The notes beneath the pieces were generated by a model. The model was given only the letters and a program-made list of their open reading frames with translations. It did no database searches and was not told the origin of the DNA. From assembly GCA_035222895.1 (NCBI GenBank), contig JAVYIG010001601.1:124001-188000 (forward strand): a stretch of 64,000 nucleotides of DNA, in the 5' to 3' direction. Shown in pieces: positions 35,683 to 49,815 of this stretch (positions within the stretch are counted from its first letter, which is position 1; each line of letters opens with the position of its first letter). The position numbers and the translations under genes were made by a program. The DNA comes from Strongylocentrotus droebachiensis. Lineage: Eukaryota; Echinodermata; Echinoidea; Camarodonta; Strongylocentrotidae.

Positions 35683-38600
35683 GACAGTATATACGCGATT
35701 TAATCGTTTTTCTACATTGCGCAATAAATAAAGATGAAAAACATAAACCGATGAAGCGAACAGGTAGAGAACCTCGAGCGCAACATAATGATACCTCTTA
35801 CGAGACCATTGCATTCTTTTTAAGAAAGATATTTGCAAATGTAAAAAATGCTTCAAATGACTCTTTTTTTGCGCAATATTTTTTTTTTTGACAGTATATA
35901 CGCGATTTAATCGTTTTTCTACATTTCGCAAAAAATAGAGATGAAAAACATAAACCGATGACGCGAACAGGTAGAGATGCTCAAGCGCAACATAATGATA
36001 CCACTTAGGAAACCGATTTAATCGTTTTTAACATTGCGCAATAAATAAAGACGAAAAACATAAACCGATGACGCCGAACAGGTAGAGACGCTCGAGCGCA
36101 ACATAATGATACCTCTTACGAGACCATTGCATTCTTTTTCAAAAAGATATTTGCAAATGTAAAAAATGCTTCAAATGACTCTTTTTTTTGCGCAATATTT
36201 TTTTTTTTTTTTTTTTGACAGTATATACGCAATTTAATCGTTTTTCTACATTGCGCAAAAAATAAAGATGAAAAACATAAACCGATGACGCGAACAGGTA
36301 GAGATGCTCAAGCGCAACATAATGATACCACTTAGGAAACCGATTTAATCGTTTTTAACATTGCGCAATAAATAAAGATCAAAAACATAAACCGATGAGG
36401 CGAACAGGTAGAGAAGCTCGAGCGCAACATAATGATACCTCTTAGGAGACCATTGCATTCTTTTTGAGAAAGATATTTGCAAATGTAAAAAATGCTTCAA
36501 ATTACTCTTTTTTTGCGCAATATTTTTTTTTTTTTTTTTTTACAGTATATACGCGATTTAATCGTTTTTCTACATTGCGCAATAAATAAAGATGAAAAAC
36601 ATAAACCGATGACGCGAACAGGTAGAGAAGCTCGAGCGCAACATAATGATACCTCTTAGGAGACCATTGCATTCTTTTTGAGAAAGATATTTGCAAATGT
36701 AAAAAATGCTTCAAATGACTCTTTTTTTGCGCAATATTTTTTTTTTTTTTTGACAGTATATACGCGATTTAATCGTTTTTCTACATTGCGCAAAAAATAG
36801 AGATGAAAAACATAAACCGATGACGCGAACAGGTAGAGATGCTCAAGCGCAACATAATGATACCACTTAGGAAACCGATTTAATCGTTTTTAACATTGCG
36901 CAATAAATAAAGATGAAAAACATAAACCGATGACGCGAACAGGTAGAGAAGCTCGAGCGCAACATAATGATACCTCTTAGGAGACCATTGCATTCTTTTT
37001 GAGAAAGATATTTGCAAATGTAAAAAATGCTTCAAATGACTCTTTTTTTGCGCAATATTTTTTTTTTGACAGTATATACGCGATTTAATCGTTTTTCTAC
37101 ATTTCGCAAAAAATAGAGATGAAAAACATAAACCGATGACGCGAACAGGTAGAGATGCTCAAGCGCAACATAATGATACCACTTAGGAAACCGATTTAAT
37201 CGTTTTTAACATTGCGCAATAAATAAAGACGAAAAACATAAACCGATGACGCCGAACAGGTAGAGACGCTCGAGCGCAACATAATGATACCTCTTACGAG
37301 ACCATTGCATTCTTTTTCAAAAAGATATTTGCAAATGTAAAAAATGCTTCAAATGACTCTTTTTTTTGCGCAATATTTTTTTTTTTTTTTTTCTGACAGT
37401 ATATACGCAATTTAATCGTTTTTCTACATTGCGCAAAAAATAAAGATGAAAAACATAAACCGATGACGCGAACAGGTAGAGATGCTCAAGCGCAACATAA
37501 TGATACCACTTAGGAAACCGATTTAATCGTTTTTAACATTGCGCAATAAATAAAGATCAAAAACATAAACCGATGAGGCGAACAGGTAGAGAAGCTCGAG
37601 CGCAACATAATGATACCTCTTAGGAGACCATTGCATTCTTTTTGAGAAAGATATTTGCAAATGTAAAAAATGCTTCAAATGACTCTTTTTTTGCGCAATA
37701 TTTTTTTTTTTTTTTGACAGTATATACGCGATTTAATCGTTTTTCTACATTGCGCAAAAAATAGAGATGAAAAACATAAACCGATGACGCGAACAGGTAG
37801 AGATGCTCAAGCGCAACATAATGATACCACTTAGGAAACCGATTTAATCGTTTTTAACATTGCGCAATAAATAAAGATGAAAAACATAAACCGATGACGC
37901 GAACAGGTAGAGAAGCTCGAGCGCAACATAATGATACCTCTTAGGAGACCATTGCATTCTTTTTGAGAAAGATATTTGCAAATGTAAAAAATGCTTCAAA
38001 TGACTCTTTTTTTGCGCAATATTTTTTTTTTGACAGTATATACGCGATTTAATCGTTTTTCTACATTTCGCAAAAAATAGAGATGAAAAACATAAACCGA
38101 TGACGCGAACAGGTAGAGATGCTCAAGCGCAACATAATGATACCACTTAGGAAACCGATTTAATCGTTTTTAACATTGCGCAATAAATAAAGACGAAAAA
38201 CATAAACCGATGACGCCGAACAGGTAGAGACGCTCGAGCGCAACATAATGATACCTCTTACGAGACCATTGCATTCTTTTTCAAAAAGATATTTGCAAAT
38301 GTAAAAAATGCTTCAAATGACTCTTTTTTTTGCGCAATATTTTTTTTTTTTTTTTTTTGACAGTATATACGCAATTTAATCGTTTTTCTACATTGCGCAA
38401 AAAATAAAGATGAAAAACATAAACCGATGACGCGAACAGGTAGAGATGCTCAAGCGCAACATAATGATACCACTTAGGAAACCGATTTAATCGTTTTTAA
38501 CATTGCGCAATAAATAAAGATCAAAAACATAAACCGATGAGGCGAACAGGTAGAGAAGCTCGAGCGCAACATAATGATACCTCTTAGGAGACCATTGCAT

Positions 38601-39540
38601 TCTTTTTGAGAAAGATATTTGCAAATGTAAAAAATGCTTCAAATTACTCTTTTTTTGCGCAATATTTTTTTTTTTTTTTTTTTTACAGTATATACGCGAT
38701 TTAATCGTTTTTCTACATTGCGCAATAAATAAAGATGAAAAACATAAACCGATGACGCGAACAGGTAGAGAAGCTCGAGCGCAACATAATGATACCTCTT
38801 AGGAGACCATTGCATTCTTTTTGAGAAAGATATTTGCAAATGTAAAAAATGCTTCAAATGACTCTTTTTTTGCGCAATATTTTTTTTTTTTTTTGACAGT
38901 ATATACGCGATTTAATCGTTTTTCTACATTGCGCAAAAAATAGAGATGAAAAACATAAACCGATGACGCGAACAGGTAGAGATGCTCAAGCGCAACATAA
39001 TGATACCACTTAGGAAACCGATTTAATCGTTTTTAACATTGCGCAATAAATAAAGATCAAAAACATAAACCGATGACGCGAACAGGTAGAGAAGCTCGAG
39101 CGCAACATAATGATACCTCTTAGGAGACCATTGCATTCTTTTTGAGAAAGATATTTGCAAATGTAAAAAATGCTTCAAATGACTCTTTTTTTGCGCAATA
39201 TTTTTTTTTTTTTTTGACAGTATATACGCGATTTAATCGTTTTTCTACATTGCGCAAAAAATAGAGATGAAAAACATAAACCGATGACGCGAACAGGTAG
39301 AGATGCTCAAGCGCAACATAATGATACCACTTAGGAAACCGATTTAATCGTTTTTAACATTGCGCAATAAATAAAGATCAAAAACATAAACCGATGACGC
39401 GAACAGGTAGAGAAGCTCGAGCGCAACATAATGATACCTCTTAGGAGACCATTGCATTCTTTTTGAGAAAGATATTTGCAAATGTAAAAAATGCTTCAAA
39501 TGACTCTTTTTTTTGCGCAATATTTTTTTTTTTTTTTTTT
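35683..39540 (+). repeat. HOR-B-like run ending S'-Lc-Lc
   Basis: Unit starts are 35683 S, 35890 La, 36217 Lb (324 bp), 36541 S', 36752 Lc, 37068 La, 37395 Lb (CTGACAG junction), 37716 Lc, 38032 La, 38359 Lb, 38684 S', 38895 Lc and 39216 Lc. The first ten units match 2707-5708. The ending matches 9890-10421 rather than the hybrid at 5709. Confidence 0.9.
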
Positions 39541-40934
39541 GACAGTATATACGCGATTTAATCGTTTTTCTACATTGCGCAATAAATAAAGATGAAAAAC
39601 ATAAACCGATGAAGCGAACAGGTAGAGAACCTCGAGCGCAACATAATGATACCTCTTACGAGACCATTGCATTCTTTTTAAGAAAGATATTTGCAAATGT
39701 AAAAAATGCTTCAAATGACTCTTTTTTTGCGCAATATTTTTTTTTTGACAGTATATACGCGATTTAATCGTTTTTCTACATTTCGCAAAAAATAGAGATG
39801 AAAAACATAAACCGATGACGCGAACAGGTAGAGATGCTCAAGCGCAACATAATGATACCACTTAGGAAACCGATTTAATCGTTTTTAACATTGCGCAATA
39901 AATAAAGACGAAAAACATAAACCGATGACGCCGAACAGGTAGAGACGCTCGAGCGCAACATAATGATACCTCTTACGAGACCATTGCATTCTTTTTCAAA
40001 AAGATATTTGCAAATGTAAAAAATGCTTCAAATGACTCTTTTTTTTGCGCAATATTTTTTTTTTTTTTTTTTTGACAGTATATACGCAATTTAATCGTTT
40101 TTCTACATTGCGCAAAAAATAAAGATGAAAAACATAAACCGATGACGCGAACAGGTAGAGATGCTCAAGCGCAACATAATGATACCACTTAGGAAACCGA
40201 TTTAATCGTTTTTAACATTGCGCAATAAATAAAGATCAAAAACATAAACCGATGAGGCGAACAGGTAGAGAAGCTCGAGCGCAACATAATGATACCTCTT
40301 AGGAGACCATTGCATTCTTTTTGAGAAAGATATTTGCAAATGTAAAAAATGCTTCAAATTACTCTTTTTTTGCGCAATATTTTTTTTTTTTTTTTTTTTA
40401 CAGTATATACGCGATTTAATCGTTTTTCTACATTGCGCAATAAATAAAGATGAAAAACATAAACCGATGACGCGAACAGGTAGAGAAGCTCGAGCGCAAC
40501 ATAATGATACCTCTTAGGAGACCATTGCATTCTTTTTGAGAAAGATATTTGCAAATGTAAAAAATGCTTCAAATGACTCTTTTTTTGCGCAATATTTTTT
40601 TTTTTTTTTGACAGTATATACGCGATTTAATCGTTTTTCTACATTGCGCAAAAAATAGAGATGAAAAAAATAAACCGATGACGCGAACAGGTAGAGATGC
40701 TCAAGCGCAACATAATGATACCACTTAGGAAACCGATTTAATCGTTTTTAACATTGCGCAATAAATAAAGATCAAAAACATAAACCGATGACGCGAACAG
40801 GTAGAGAAGCTCGAGCGCAACATAATGATACCTCTTAGGAGACCATTGCATTCTTTTTGAGAAAGATATTTGCAAATGTAAAAAATGCTTCAAATGACTC
40901 TTTTTTTTGCGCAATATTTTTTTTTTTTTTTTTT
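39541..40934 (+). repeat. Short HOR-C, 1394 bp (S-La-Lb-S'-Lc)
   Basis: Unit starts are 39541, 39747, 40074, 40399 and 40610. It differs from HOR-C by lacking one 321-bp Lc. The single Lc carries the C-to-A marker, as does its counterpart at 11918. Confidence 0.91.
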
Positions 40935-42649
40935 GACAGTATATACGCGATTTAATCGTTTTTCTACATTGCGCAATAAATAAAGATGAAAAACATAAAC
41001 CGATGAAGCGAACAGGTAGAGAACCTCGAGCGCAACATAATGATACCTCTTACGAGACCATTGCATTCTTTTTAAGAAAGATATTTGCAAATGTAAAAAA
41101 TGCTTCAAATGACTCTTTTTTTGCGCAATATTTTTTTTTTGACAGTATATACGCGATTTAATCGTTTTTCTACATTTCGCAAAAAATAGAGATGAAAAAC
41201 ATAAACCGATGACGCGAACAGGTAGAGATGCTCAAGCGCAACATAATGATACCACTTAGGAAACCGATTTAATCGTTTTTAACATTGCGCAATAAATAAA
41301 GACGAAAAACATAAACCGATGACGCCGAACAGGTAGAGACGCTCGAGCGCAACATAATGATACCTCTTACGAGACCATTGCATTCTTTTTCAAAAAGATA
41401 TTTGCAAATGTAAAAAATGCTTCAAATGACTCTTTTTTTTGCGCAATATTTTTTTTTTTTTTTTTTTGACAGTATATACGCAATTTAATCGTTTTTCTAC
41501 ATTGCGCAAAAAATAAAGATGAAAAACATAAACCGATGACGCGAACAGGTAGAGATGCTCAAGCGCAACATAATGATACCACTTAGGAAACCGATTTAAT
41601 CGTTTTTAACATTGCGCAATAAATAAAGATCAAAAACATAAACCGATGAGGCGAACAGGTAGAGAAGCTCGAGCGCAACATAATGATACCTCTTAGGAGA
41701 CCATTGCATTCTTTTTGAGAAAGATATTTGCAAATGTAAAAAATGCTTCAAATTACTCTTTTTTTGCGCAATATTTTTTTTTTTTTTTTTTTTACAGTAT
41801 ATACGCGATTTAATCGTTTTTCTACATTGCGCAATAAATAAAGATGAAAAACATAAACCGATGACGCGAACAGGTAGAGAAGCTCGAGCGCAACATAATG
41901 ATACCTCTTAGGAGACCATTGCATTCTTTTTGAGAAAGATATTTGCAAATGTAAAAAATGCTTCAAATGACTCTTTTTTTGCGCAATATTTTTTTTTTTT
42001 TTTGACAGTATATACGCGATTTAATCGTTTTTCTACATTGCGCAAAAAATAGAGATGAAAAAAATAAACCGATGACGCGAACAGGTAGAGATGCTCAAGC
42101 GCAACATAATGATACCACTTAGGAAACCGATTTAATCGTTTTTAACATTGCGCAATAAATAAAGATCAAAAACATAAACCGATGACGCGAACAGGTAGAG
42201 AAGCTCGAGCGCAACATAATGATACCTCTTAGGAGACCATTGCATTCTTTTTGAGAAAGATATTTGCAAATGTAAAAAATGCTTCAAATGACTCTTTTTT
42301 TGCGCAATATTTTTTTTTTTTTTTGACAGTATATACGCGATTTAATCGTTTTTCTACATTGCGCAAAAAATAGAGATGAAAAACATAAACCGATGACGCG
42401 AACAGGTAGAGATGCTCAAGCGCAACATAATGATACCACTTAGGAAACCGATTTAATCGTTTTTAACATTGCGCAATAAATAAAGATCAAAAACATAAAC
42501 CGATGACGCGAACAGGTAGAGAAGCTCGAGCGCAACATAATGATACCTCTTAGGAGACCATTGCATTCTTTTTGAGAAAGATATTTGCAAATGTAAAAAA
42601 TGCTTCAAATGACTCTTTTTTTTGCGCAATATTTTTTTTTTTTTTTTTT
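40935..42649 (+). repeat. HOR-C, 1715-bp copy
   Basis: Counterpart of 12243-13957 at +28,692. S' starts at 41793. The first Lc (42004) carries the C-to-A marker. Confidence 0.92.
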
Positions 42650-44149
42650 GACAGTATATACGCGATTTAATCGTTTTTCTACATTGCGCAATAAATAAAG
42701 ATGAAAAACATAAACCGATGAAGCGAACAGGTAGAGAACCTCGAGCGCAACATAATGATACCTCTTACGAGACCATTGCATTCTTTTTAAGAAAGATATT
42801 TGCAAATGTAAAAAATGCTTCAAATGACTCTTTTTTTGCGCAATATTTTTTTTTTGACAGTATATACGCGATTTAATCGTTTTTCTACATTTCGCAAAAA
42901 ATAGAGATGAAAAACATAAACCGATGACGCGAACAGGTAGAGATGCTCAAGCGCAACATAATGATACCACTTAGGAAACCGATTTAATCGTTTTTAACAT
43001 TGCGCAATAAATAAAGACGAAAAACATAAACCGATGACGCCGAACAGGTAGAGACGCTCGAGCGCAACATAATGATACCTCTTAGGAGACCATTGCATTC
43101 TTTTTGAGAAAGATATTTGCAAATGTAAAAAATGCTTCAAATGACTCTTTTTTTTGCGCAATATTTTTTTTTTTTTTTTTTGACAGTATATACGCGATTT
43201 AATCGTTTTTCTACATTGCGCAATAAATAAAGATGAAAAACATAAACCGATGAAGCGAACAGGTAGAGAACCTCGAGCGCAACATAATGATACCTCTTAC
43301 GAGACCGATTTAATCGTTTTTAACATTGCGCAATAAATAAAGACGAAAAACATAAACCGATGACGCCGAACAGGTAGAGACGCTCGAGCGCAACATAATG
43401 ATACCTCTTAGGAGACCATTGCATTCTTTTTGAGAAAGATATTTGCAAATGTAAAAAATGCTTCAAATGACTCTTTTTTTGCGCAATATTTTTTTTTTTT
43501 TTTGACAGTATATACGCGATTTAATCGTTTTTCTACATTGCGCAAAAAATAGAGATGAAAAACATAAACCGATGACGCGAACAGGTAGAGATGCTCAAGC
43601 GCAACATAATGATACCACTTAGGAAACCGATTTAATCGTTTTTAACATTGCGCAATAAATAAAGATCAAAAACATAAACCGATGACGCGAACAGGTAGAG
43701 AAGCTCGAGCGCAACATAATGATACCTCTTAGGAGACCATTGCATTCTTTTTGAGAAAGATATTTGCAAATGTAAAAAATGCTTCAAATGACTCTTTTTT
43801 TGCGCAATATTTTTTTTTTTTTTTGACAGTATATACGCGATTTAATCGTTTTTCTACATTGCGCAAAAAATAGAGATGAAAAACATAAACCGATGACGCG
43901 AACAGGTAGAGATGCTCAAGCGCAACATAATGATACCACTTAGGAAACCGATTTAATCGTTTTTAACATTGCGCAATAAATAAAGATCAAAAACATAAAC
44001 CGATGACGCGAACAGGTAGAGAAGCTCGAGCGCAACATAATGATACCTCTTAGGAGACCATTGCATTCTTTTTGAGAAAGATATTTGCAAATGTAAAAAA
44101 TGCTTCAAATGACTCTTTTTTTTGCGCAATATTTTTTTTTTTTTTTTTT
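42650..44149 (+). repeat. 1500-bp block with recombinant S/L unit, second copy
   Basis: Counterpart of 13958-15457. The recombinant one-to-two-core unit starts at 43182 and has the same CTTACGAGACCGATTTAATC junction. Sharing this rare junction shows the two regions are copies of one ancestral segment. Confidence 0.91.
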
Positions 44150-45855
44150 GACAGTATATACGCGATTTAATCGTTTTTCTACATTGCGCAATAAATAAAG
44201 ATGAAAAACATAAACCGATGAAGCGAACAGGTAGAGAACCTCGAGCGCAACATAATGATACCTCTTACGAGACCATTGCATTCTTTTTAAGAAAGATATT
44301 TGCAAATGTAAAAAATGCTTCAAATGACTCTTTTTTTGCGCAATATTTTTTTTTTGACAGTATATACGCGATTTAATCGTTTTTCTACATTTCGCAAAAA
44401 ATAGAGATGAAAAACATAAACCGATGACGCGAACAGGTAGAGATGCTCAAGCGCAACATAATGATACCACTTAGGAAACCGATTTAATCGTTTTTAACAT
44501 TGCGCAATAAATAAAGACGAAAAACATAAACCGATGACGCCGAACAGGTAGAGACGCTCGAGCGCAACATAATGATACCTCTTAGGAGACCATTGCATTC
44601 TTTTTGAGAAAGATATTTGCAAATGTAAAAAATGCTTCAAATGACTCTTTTTTTTGCGCAATATTTTTTTTTTTTTTTTTTGACAGTATATACGCGATTT
44701 AATCGTTTTTCTACATTGCGCAATAAATAAAGATGAAAAACATAAACCGATGAAGCGAACAGGTAGAGAACCTCGAGCGCAACATAATGATACCTCTTAC
44801 GAGACCATTGCATTCTTTTTAAGAAAGATATTTGCAAATGTAAAAAATGCTTCAAATGACTCTTTTTTTGCGCAATATTTTTTTTTTTGACAGTATATAC
44901 GCGATTTAATCGTTTTTCTACATTTCGCAAAAAATAGAGATGAAAAACATAAACCGATGACGCGAACAGGTAGAGATGCTCAAGCGCAACATAATGATAC
45001 CACTTAGGAAACCGATTTAATCGTTTTTAACATTGCGCAATAAATAAAGACGAAAAACATAAACCGATGAGGCGAACAGGTAGAGAAGCTCGAGCGCAAC
45101 ATAATGATACCTCTTAGGAGACCATTGCATTCTTTTTGAGAAAGATATTTGCAAATGTAAAAAATGCTTCAAATTACTCTTTTTTTGCGCAATATTTTTT
45201 TTTTTTTTTGACAGTATATACGCGATTTAATCGTTTTTCTACATTGCGCAAAAAATAGAGATGAAAAACATAAACCGATGACGCGAACAGGTAGAGATGC
45301 TCAAGCGCAACATAATGATACCACTTAGGAAACCGATTTAATCGTTTTTAACATTGCGCAATAAATAAAGATCAAAAACATAAACCGATGACGCGAACAG
45401 GTAGAGAAGCTCGAGCGCAACATAATGATACCTCTTAGGAGACCATTGCATTCTTTTTGAGAAAGATATTTGCAAATGTAAAAAATGCTTCAAATGACTC
45501 TTTTTTTGCGCAATATTTTTTTTTTTTTTTGACAGTATATACGCGATTTAATCGTTTTTCTACATTGCGCAAAAAATAGAGATGAAAAACATAAACCGAT
45601 GACGCGAACAGGTAGAGATGCTCAAGCGCAACATAATGATACCACTTAGGAAACCGATTTAATCGTTTTTAACATTGCGCAATAAATAAAGATCAAAAAC
45701 ATAAACCGATGACGCGAACAGGTAGAGAAGCTCGAGCGCAACATAATGATACCTCTTAGGAGACCATTGCATTCTTTTTGAGAAAGATATTTGCAAATGT
45801 AAAAAATGCTTCAAATGACTCTTTTTTTTGCGCAATATTTTTTTTTTTTTTTTTT
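44150..45855 (+). repeat. S-L plus S-L-Lc-Lc, second copy
   Basis: S units at 44150 and 44682. Counterpart of 15458-17163, including the La/Lb hybrid that carries GACGAAAAAC together with GATGAGGCG. Confidence 0.9.
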
Positions 45856-47569
45856 GACAGTATATACGCGATTTAATCGTTTTTCTACATTGCGCAATAA
45901 ATAAAGATGAAAAACATAAACCGATGAAGCGAACAGGTAGAGAACCTCGAGCGCAACATAATGATACCTCTTACGAGACCATTGCATTCTTTTTAAGAAA
46001 GATATTTGCAAATGTAAAAAATGCTTCAAATGACTCTTTTTTTGCGCAATATTTTTTTTTTGACAGTATATACGCGATTTAATCGTTTTTCTACATTTCG
46101 CAAAAAATAGAGATGAAAAACATAAACCGATGACGCGAACAGGTAGAGATGCTCAAGCGCAACATAATGATACCACTTAGGAAACCGATTTAATCGTTTT
46201 TAACATTGCGCAATAAATAAAGACGAAAAACATAAACCGATGACGCCGAACAGGTAGAGACGCTCGAGCGCAACATAATGATACCTCTTACGAGACCATT
46301 GCATTCTTTTTCAAAAAGATATTTGCAAATGTAAAAAATGCTTCAAATGACTCTTTTTTTTGCGCAATATTTTTTTTTTTTTTTTTTTGACAGTATATAC
46401 GCAATTTAATCGTTTTTCTACATTGCGCAAAAAATAAAGATGAAAAACATAAACCGATGACGCGAACAGGTAGAGATGCTCAAGCGCAACATAATGATAC
46501 CACTTAGGAAACCGATTTAATCGTTTTTAACATTGCGCAATAAATAAAGATCAAAAACATAAACCGATGAGGCGAACAGGTAGAGAAGCTCGAGCGCAAC
46601 ATAATGATACCTCTTAGGAGACCATTGCATTCTTTTTGAGAAAGATATTTGCAAATGTAAAAAATGCTTCAAATTACTCTTTTTTTGCGCAATATTTTTT
46701 TTTTTTTTTTTTTTACAGTATATACGCGATTTAATCGTTTTTCTACATTGCGCAATAAATAAAGATGAAAAACATAAACCGATGACGCGAACAGGTAGAG
46801 AAGCTCGAGCGCAACATAATGATACCTCTTAGGAGACCATTGCATTCTTTTTGAGAAAGATATTTGCAAATGTAAAAAATGCTTCAAATGACTCTTTTTT
46901 TGCGCAATATTTTTTTTTTTTTTGACAGTATATACGCGATTTAATCGTTTTTCTACATTGCGCAAAAAATAGAGATGAAAAAAATAAACCGATGACGCGA
47001 ACAGGTAGAGATGCTCAAGCGCAACATAATGATACCACTTAGGAAACCGATTTAATCGTTTTTAACATTGCGCAATAAATAAAGATCAAAAACATAAACC
47101 GATGACGCGAACAGGTAGAGAAGCTCGAGCGCAACATAATGATACCTCTTAGGAGACCATTGCATTCTTTTTGAGAAAGATATTTGCAAATGTAAAAAAT
47201 GCTTCAAATGACTCTTTTTTTGCGCAATATTTTTTTTTTTTTTTGACAGTATATACGCGATTTAATCGTTTTTCTACATTGCGCAAAAAATAGAGATGAA
47301 AAACATAAACCGATGACGCGAACAGGTAGAGATGCTCAAGCGCAACATAATGATACCACTTAGGAAACCGATTTAATCGTTTTTAACATTGCGCAATAAA
47401 TAAAGATCAAAAACATAAACCGATGACGCGAACAGGTAGAGAAGCTCGAGCGCAACATAATGATACCTCTTAGGAGACCATTGCATTCTTTTTGAGAAAG
47501 ATATTTGCAAATGTAAAAAATGCTTCAAATGACTCTTTTTTTTGCGCAATATTTTTTTTTTTTTTTTTT
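45856..47569 (+). repeat. HOR-C, 1714-bp copy
   Basis: Counterpart of 17164-18878 with one T lost after S' (46714). The first Lc at 46924 carries the C-to-A marker. Confidence 0.91.
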
Positions 47570-48100
47570 GACAGTATATACGCGATTTAATCGTTTTTCT
47601 ACATTGCGCAATAAATAAAGATGAAAAACATAAACCGATGAAGCGAACAGGTAGAGAACCTCGAGCGCAACATAATGATACCTCTTACGAGACCATTGCA
47701 TTCTTTTTAAGAAAGATATTTGCAAATGTAAAAAATGCTTCAAATGACTCTTTTTTTGCGCAATATTTTTTTTTTGACAGTATATACGCGATTTAATCGT
47801 TTTTCTACATTTCGCAAAAAATAGAGATGAAAAACATAAACCGATGACGCGAACAGGTAGAGATGCTCAAGCGCAACATAATGATACCACTTAGGAAACC
47901 GATTTAATCGTTTTTAACATTGCGCAATAAATAAAGACGAAAAACATAAACCGATGACGCCGAACAGGTAGAGACGCTCGAGCGCAACATAATGATACCT
48001 CTTAGGAGACCATTGCATTCTTTTTGAGAAAGATATTTGCAAATGTAAAAAATGCTTCAAATGACTCTTTTTTTTGCGCAATATTTTTTTTTTTTTTTTT
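47570..48100 (+). repeat. S plus La/Lc hybrid (531 bp)
   Basis: Counterpart of 18879-19410 with one fewer T. From here the offset to the first copy drifts from 28,692 to 28,688, apparently only through poly-T length. Confidence 0.9.
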
Positions 48101-49815
48101 GACAGTATATACGCGATTTAATCGTTTTTCTACATTGCGCAATAAATAAAGATGAAAAACATAAACCGATGAAGCGAACAGGTAGAGAACCTCGAGCGCA
48201 ACATAATGATACCTCTTACGAGACCATTGCATTCTTTTTAAGAAAGATATTTGCAAATGTAAAAAATGCTTCAAATGACTCTTTTTTTGCGCAATATTTT
48301 TTTTTTTGACAGTATATACGCGATTTAATCGTTTTTCTACATTTCGCAAAAAATAGAGATGAAAAACATAAACCGATGACGCGAACAGGTAGAGATGCTC
48401 AAGCGCAACATAATGATACCACTTAGGAAACCGATTTAATCGTTTTTAACATTGCGCAATAAATAAAGACGAAAAACATAAACCGATGACGCCGAACAGG
48501 TAGAGACGCTCGAGCGCAACATAATGATACCTCTTACGAGACCATTGCATTCTTTTTCAAAAAGATATTTGCAAATGTAAAAAATGCTTCAAATGACTCT
48601 TTTTTTTGCGCAATATTTTTTTTTTTTTTTTTTTGACAGTATATACGCAATTTAATCGTTTTTCTACATTGCGCAAAAAATAAAGATGAAAAACATAAAC
48701 CGATGACGCGAACAGGTAGAGATGCTCAAGCGCAACATAATGATACCACTTAGGAAACCGATTTAATCGTTTTTAACATTGCGCAATAAATAAAGATCAA
48801 AAACATAAACCGATGAGGCGAACAGGTAGAGAAGCTCGAGCGCAACATAATGATACCTCTTAGGAGACCATTGCATTCTTTTTGAGAAAGATATTTGCAA
48901 ATGTAAAAAATGCTTCAAATTACTCTTTTTTTGCGCAATATTTTTTTTTTTTTTTTTTTTACAGTATATACGCGATTTAATCGTTTTTCTACATTGCGCA
49001 ATAAATAAAGATGAAAAACATAAACCGATGACGCGAACAGGTAGAGAAGCTCGAGCGCAACATAATGATACCTCTTAGGAGACCATTGCATTCTTTTTGA
49101 GAAAGATATTTGCAAATGTAAAAAATGCTTCAAATGACTCTTTTTTTGCGCAATATTTTTTTTTTTTTTGACAGTATATACGCGATTTAATCGTTTTTCT
49201 ACATTGCGCAAAAAATAGAGATGAAAAACATAAACCGATGACGCGAACAGGTAGAGATGCTCAAGCGCAACATAATGATACCACTTAGGAAACCGATTTA
49301 ATCGTTTTTAACATTGCGCAATAAATAAAGATCAAAAACATAAACCGATGACGCGAACAGGTAGAGAAGCTCGAGCGCAACATAATGATACCTCTTAGGA
49401 GACCATTGCATTCTTTTTGAGAAAGATATTTGCAAATGTAAAAAATGCTTCAAATGACTCTTTTTTTGCGCAATATTTTTTTTTTTTTTTGACAGTATAT
49501 ACGCGATTTAATCGTTTTTCTACATTGCGCAAAAAATAGAGATGAAAAACATAAACCGATGACGCGAACAGGTAGAGATGCTCAAGCGCAACATAATGAT
49601 ACCACTTAGGAAACCGATTTAATCGTTTTTAACATTGCGCAATAAATAAAGATCAAAAACATAAACCGATGACGCGAACAGGTAGAGAAGCTCGAGCGCA
49701 ACATAATGATACCTCTTAGGAGACCATTGCATTCTTTTTGAGAAAGATATTTGCAAATGTAAAAAATGCTTCAAATGACTCTTTTTTTTGCGCAATATTT
49801 TTTTTTTTTTTTTTT
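48101..49815 (+). repeat. HOR-C, 1715-bp copy
   Basis: Counterpart of 19411-21127. S' starts at 48960. The downstream neighbour differs: this copy leads into HOR-A, whereas the first leads into D element 1, so the paralogy ends close to 49816. Confidence 0.91.
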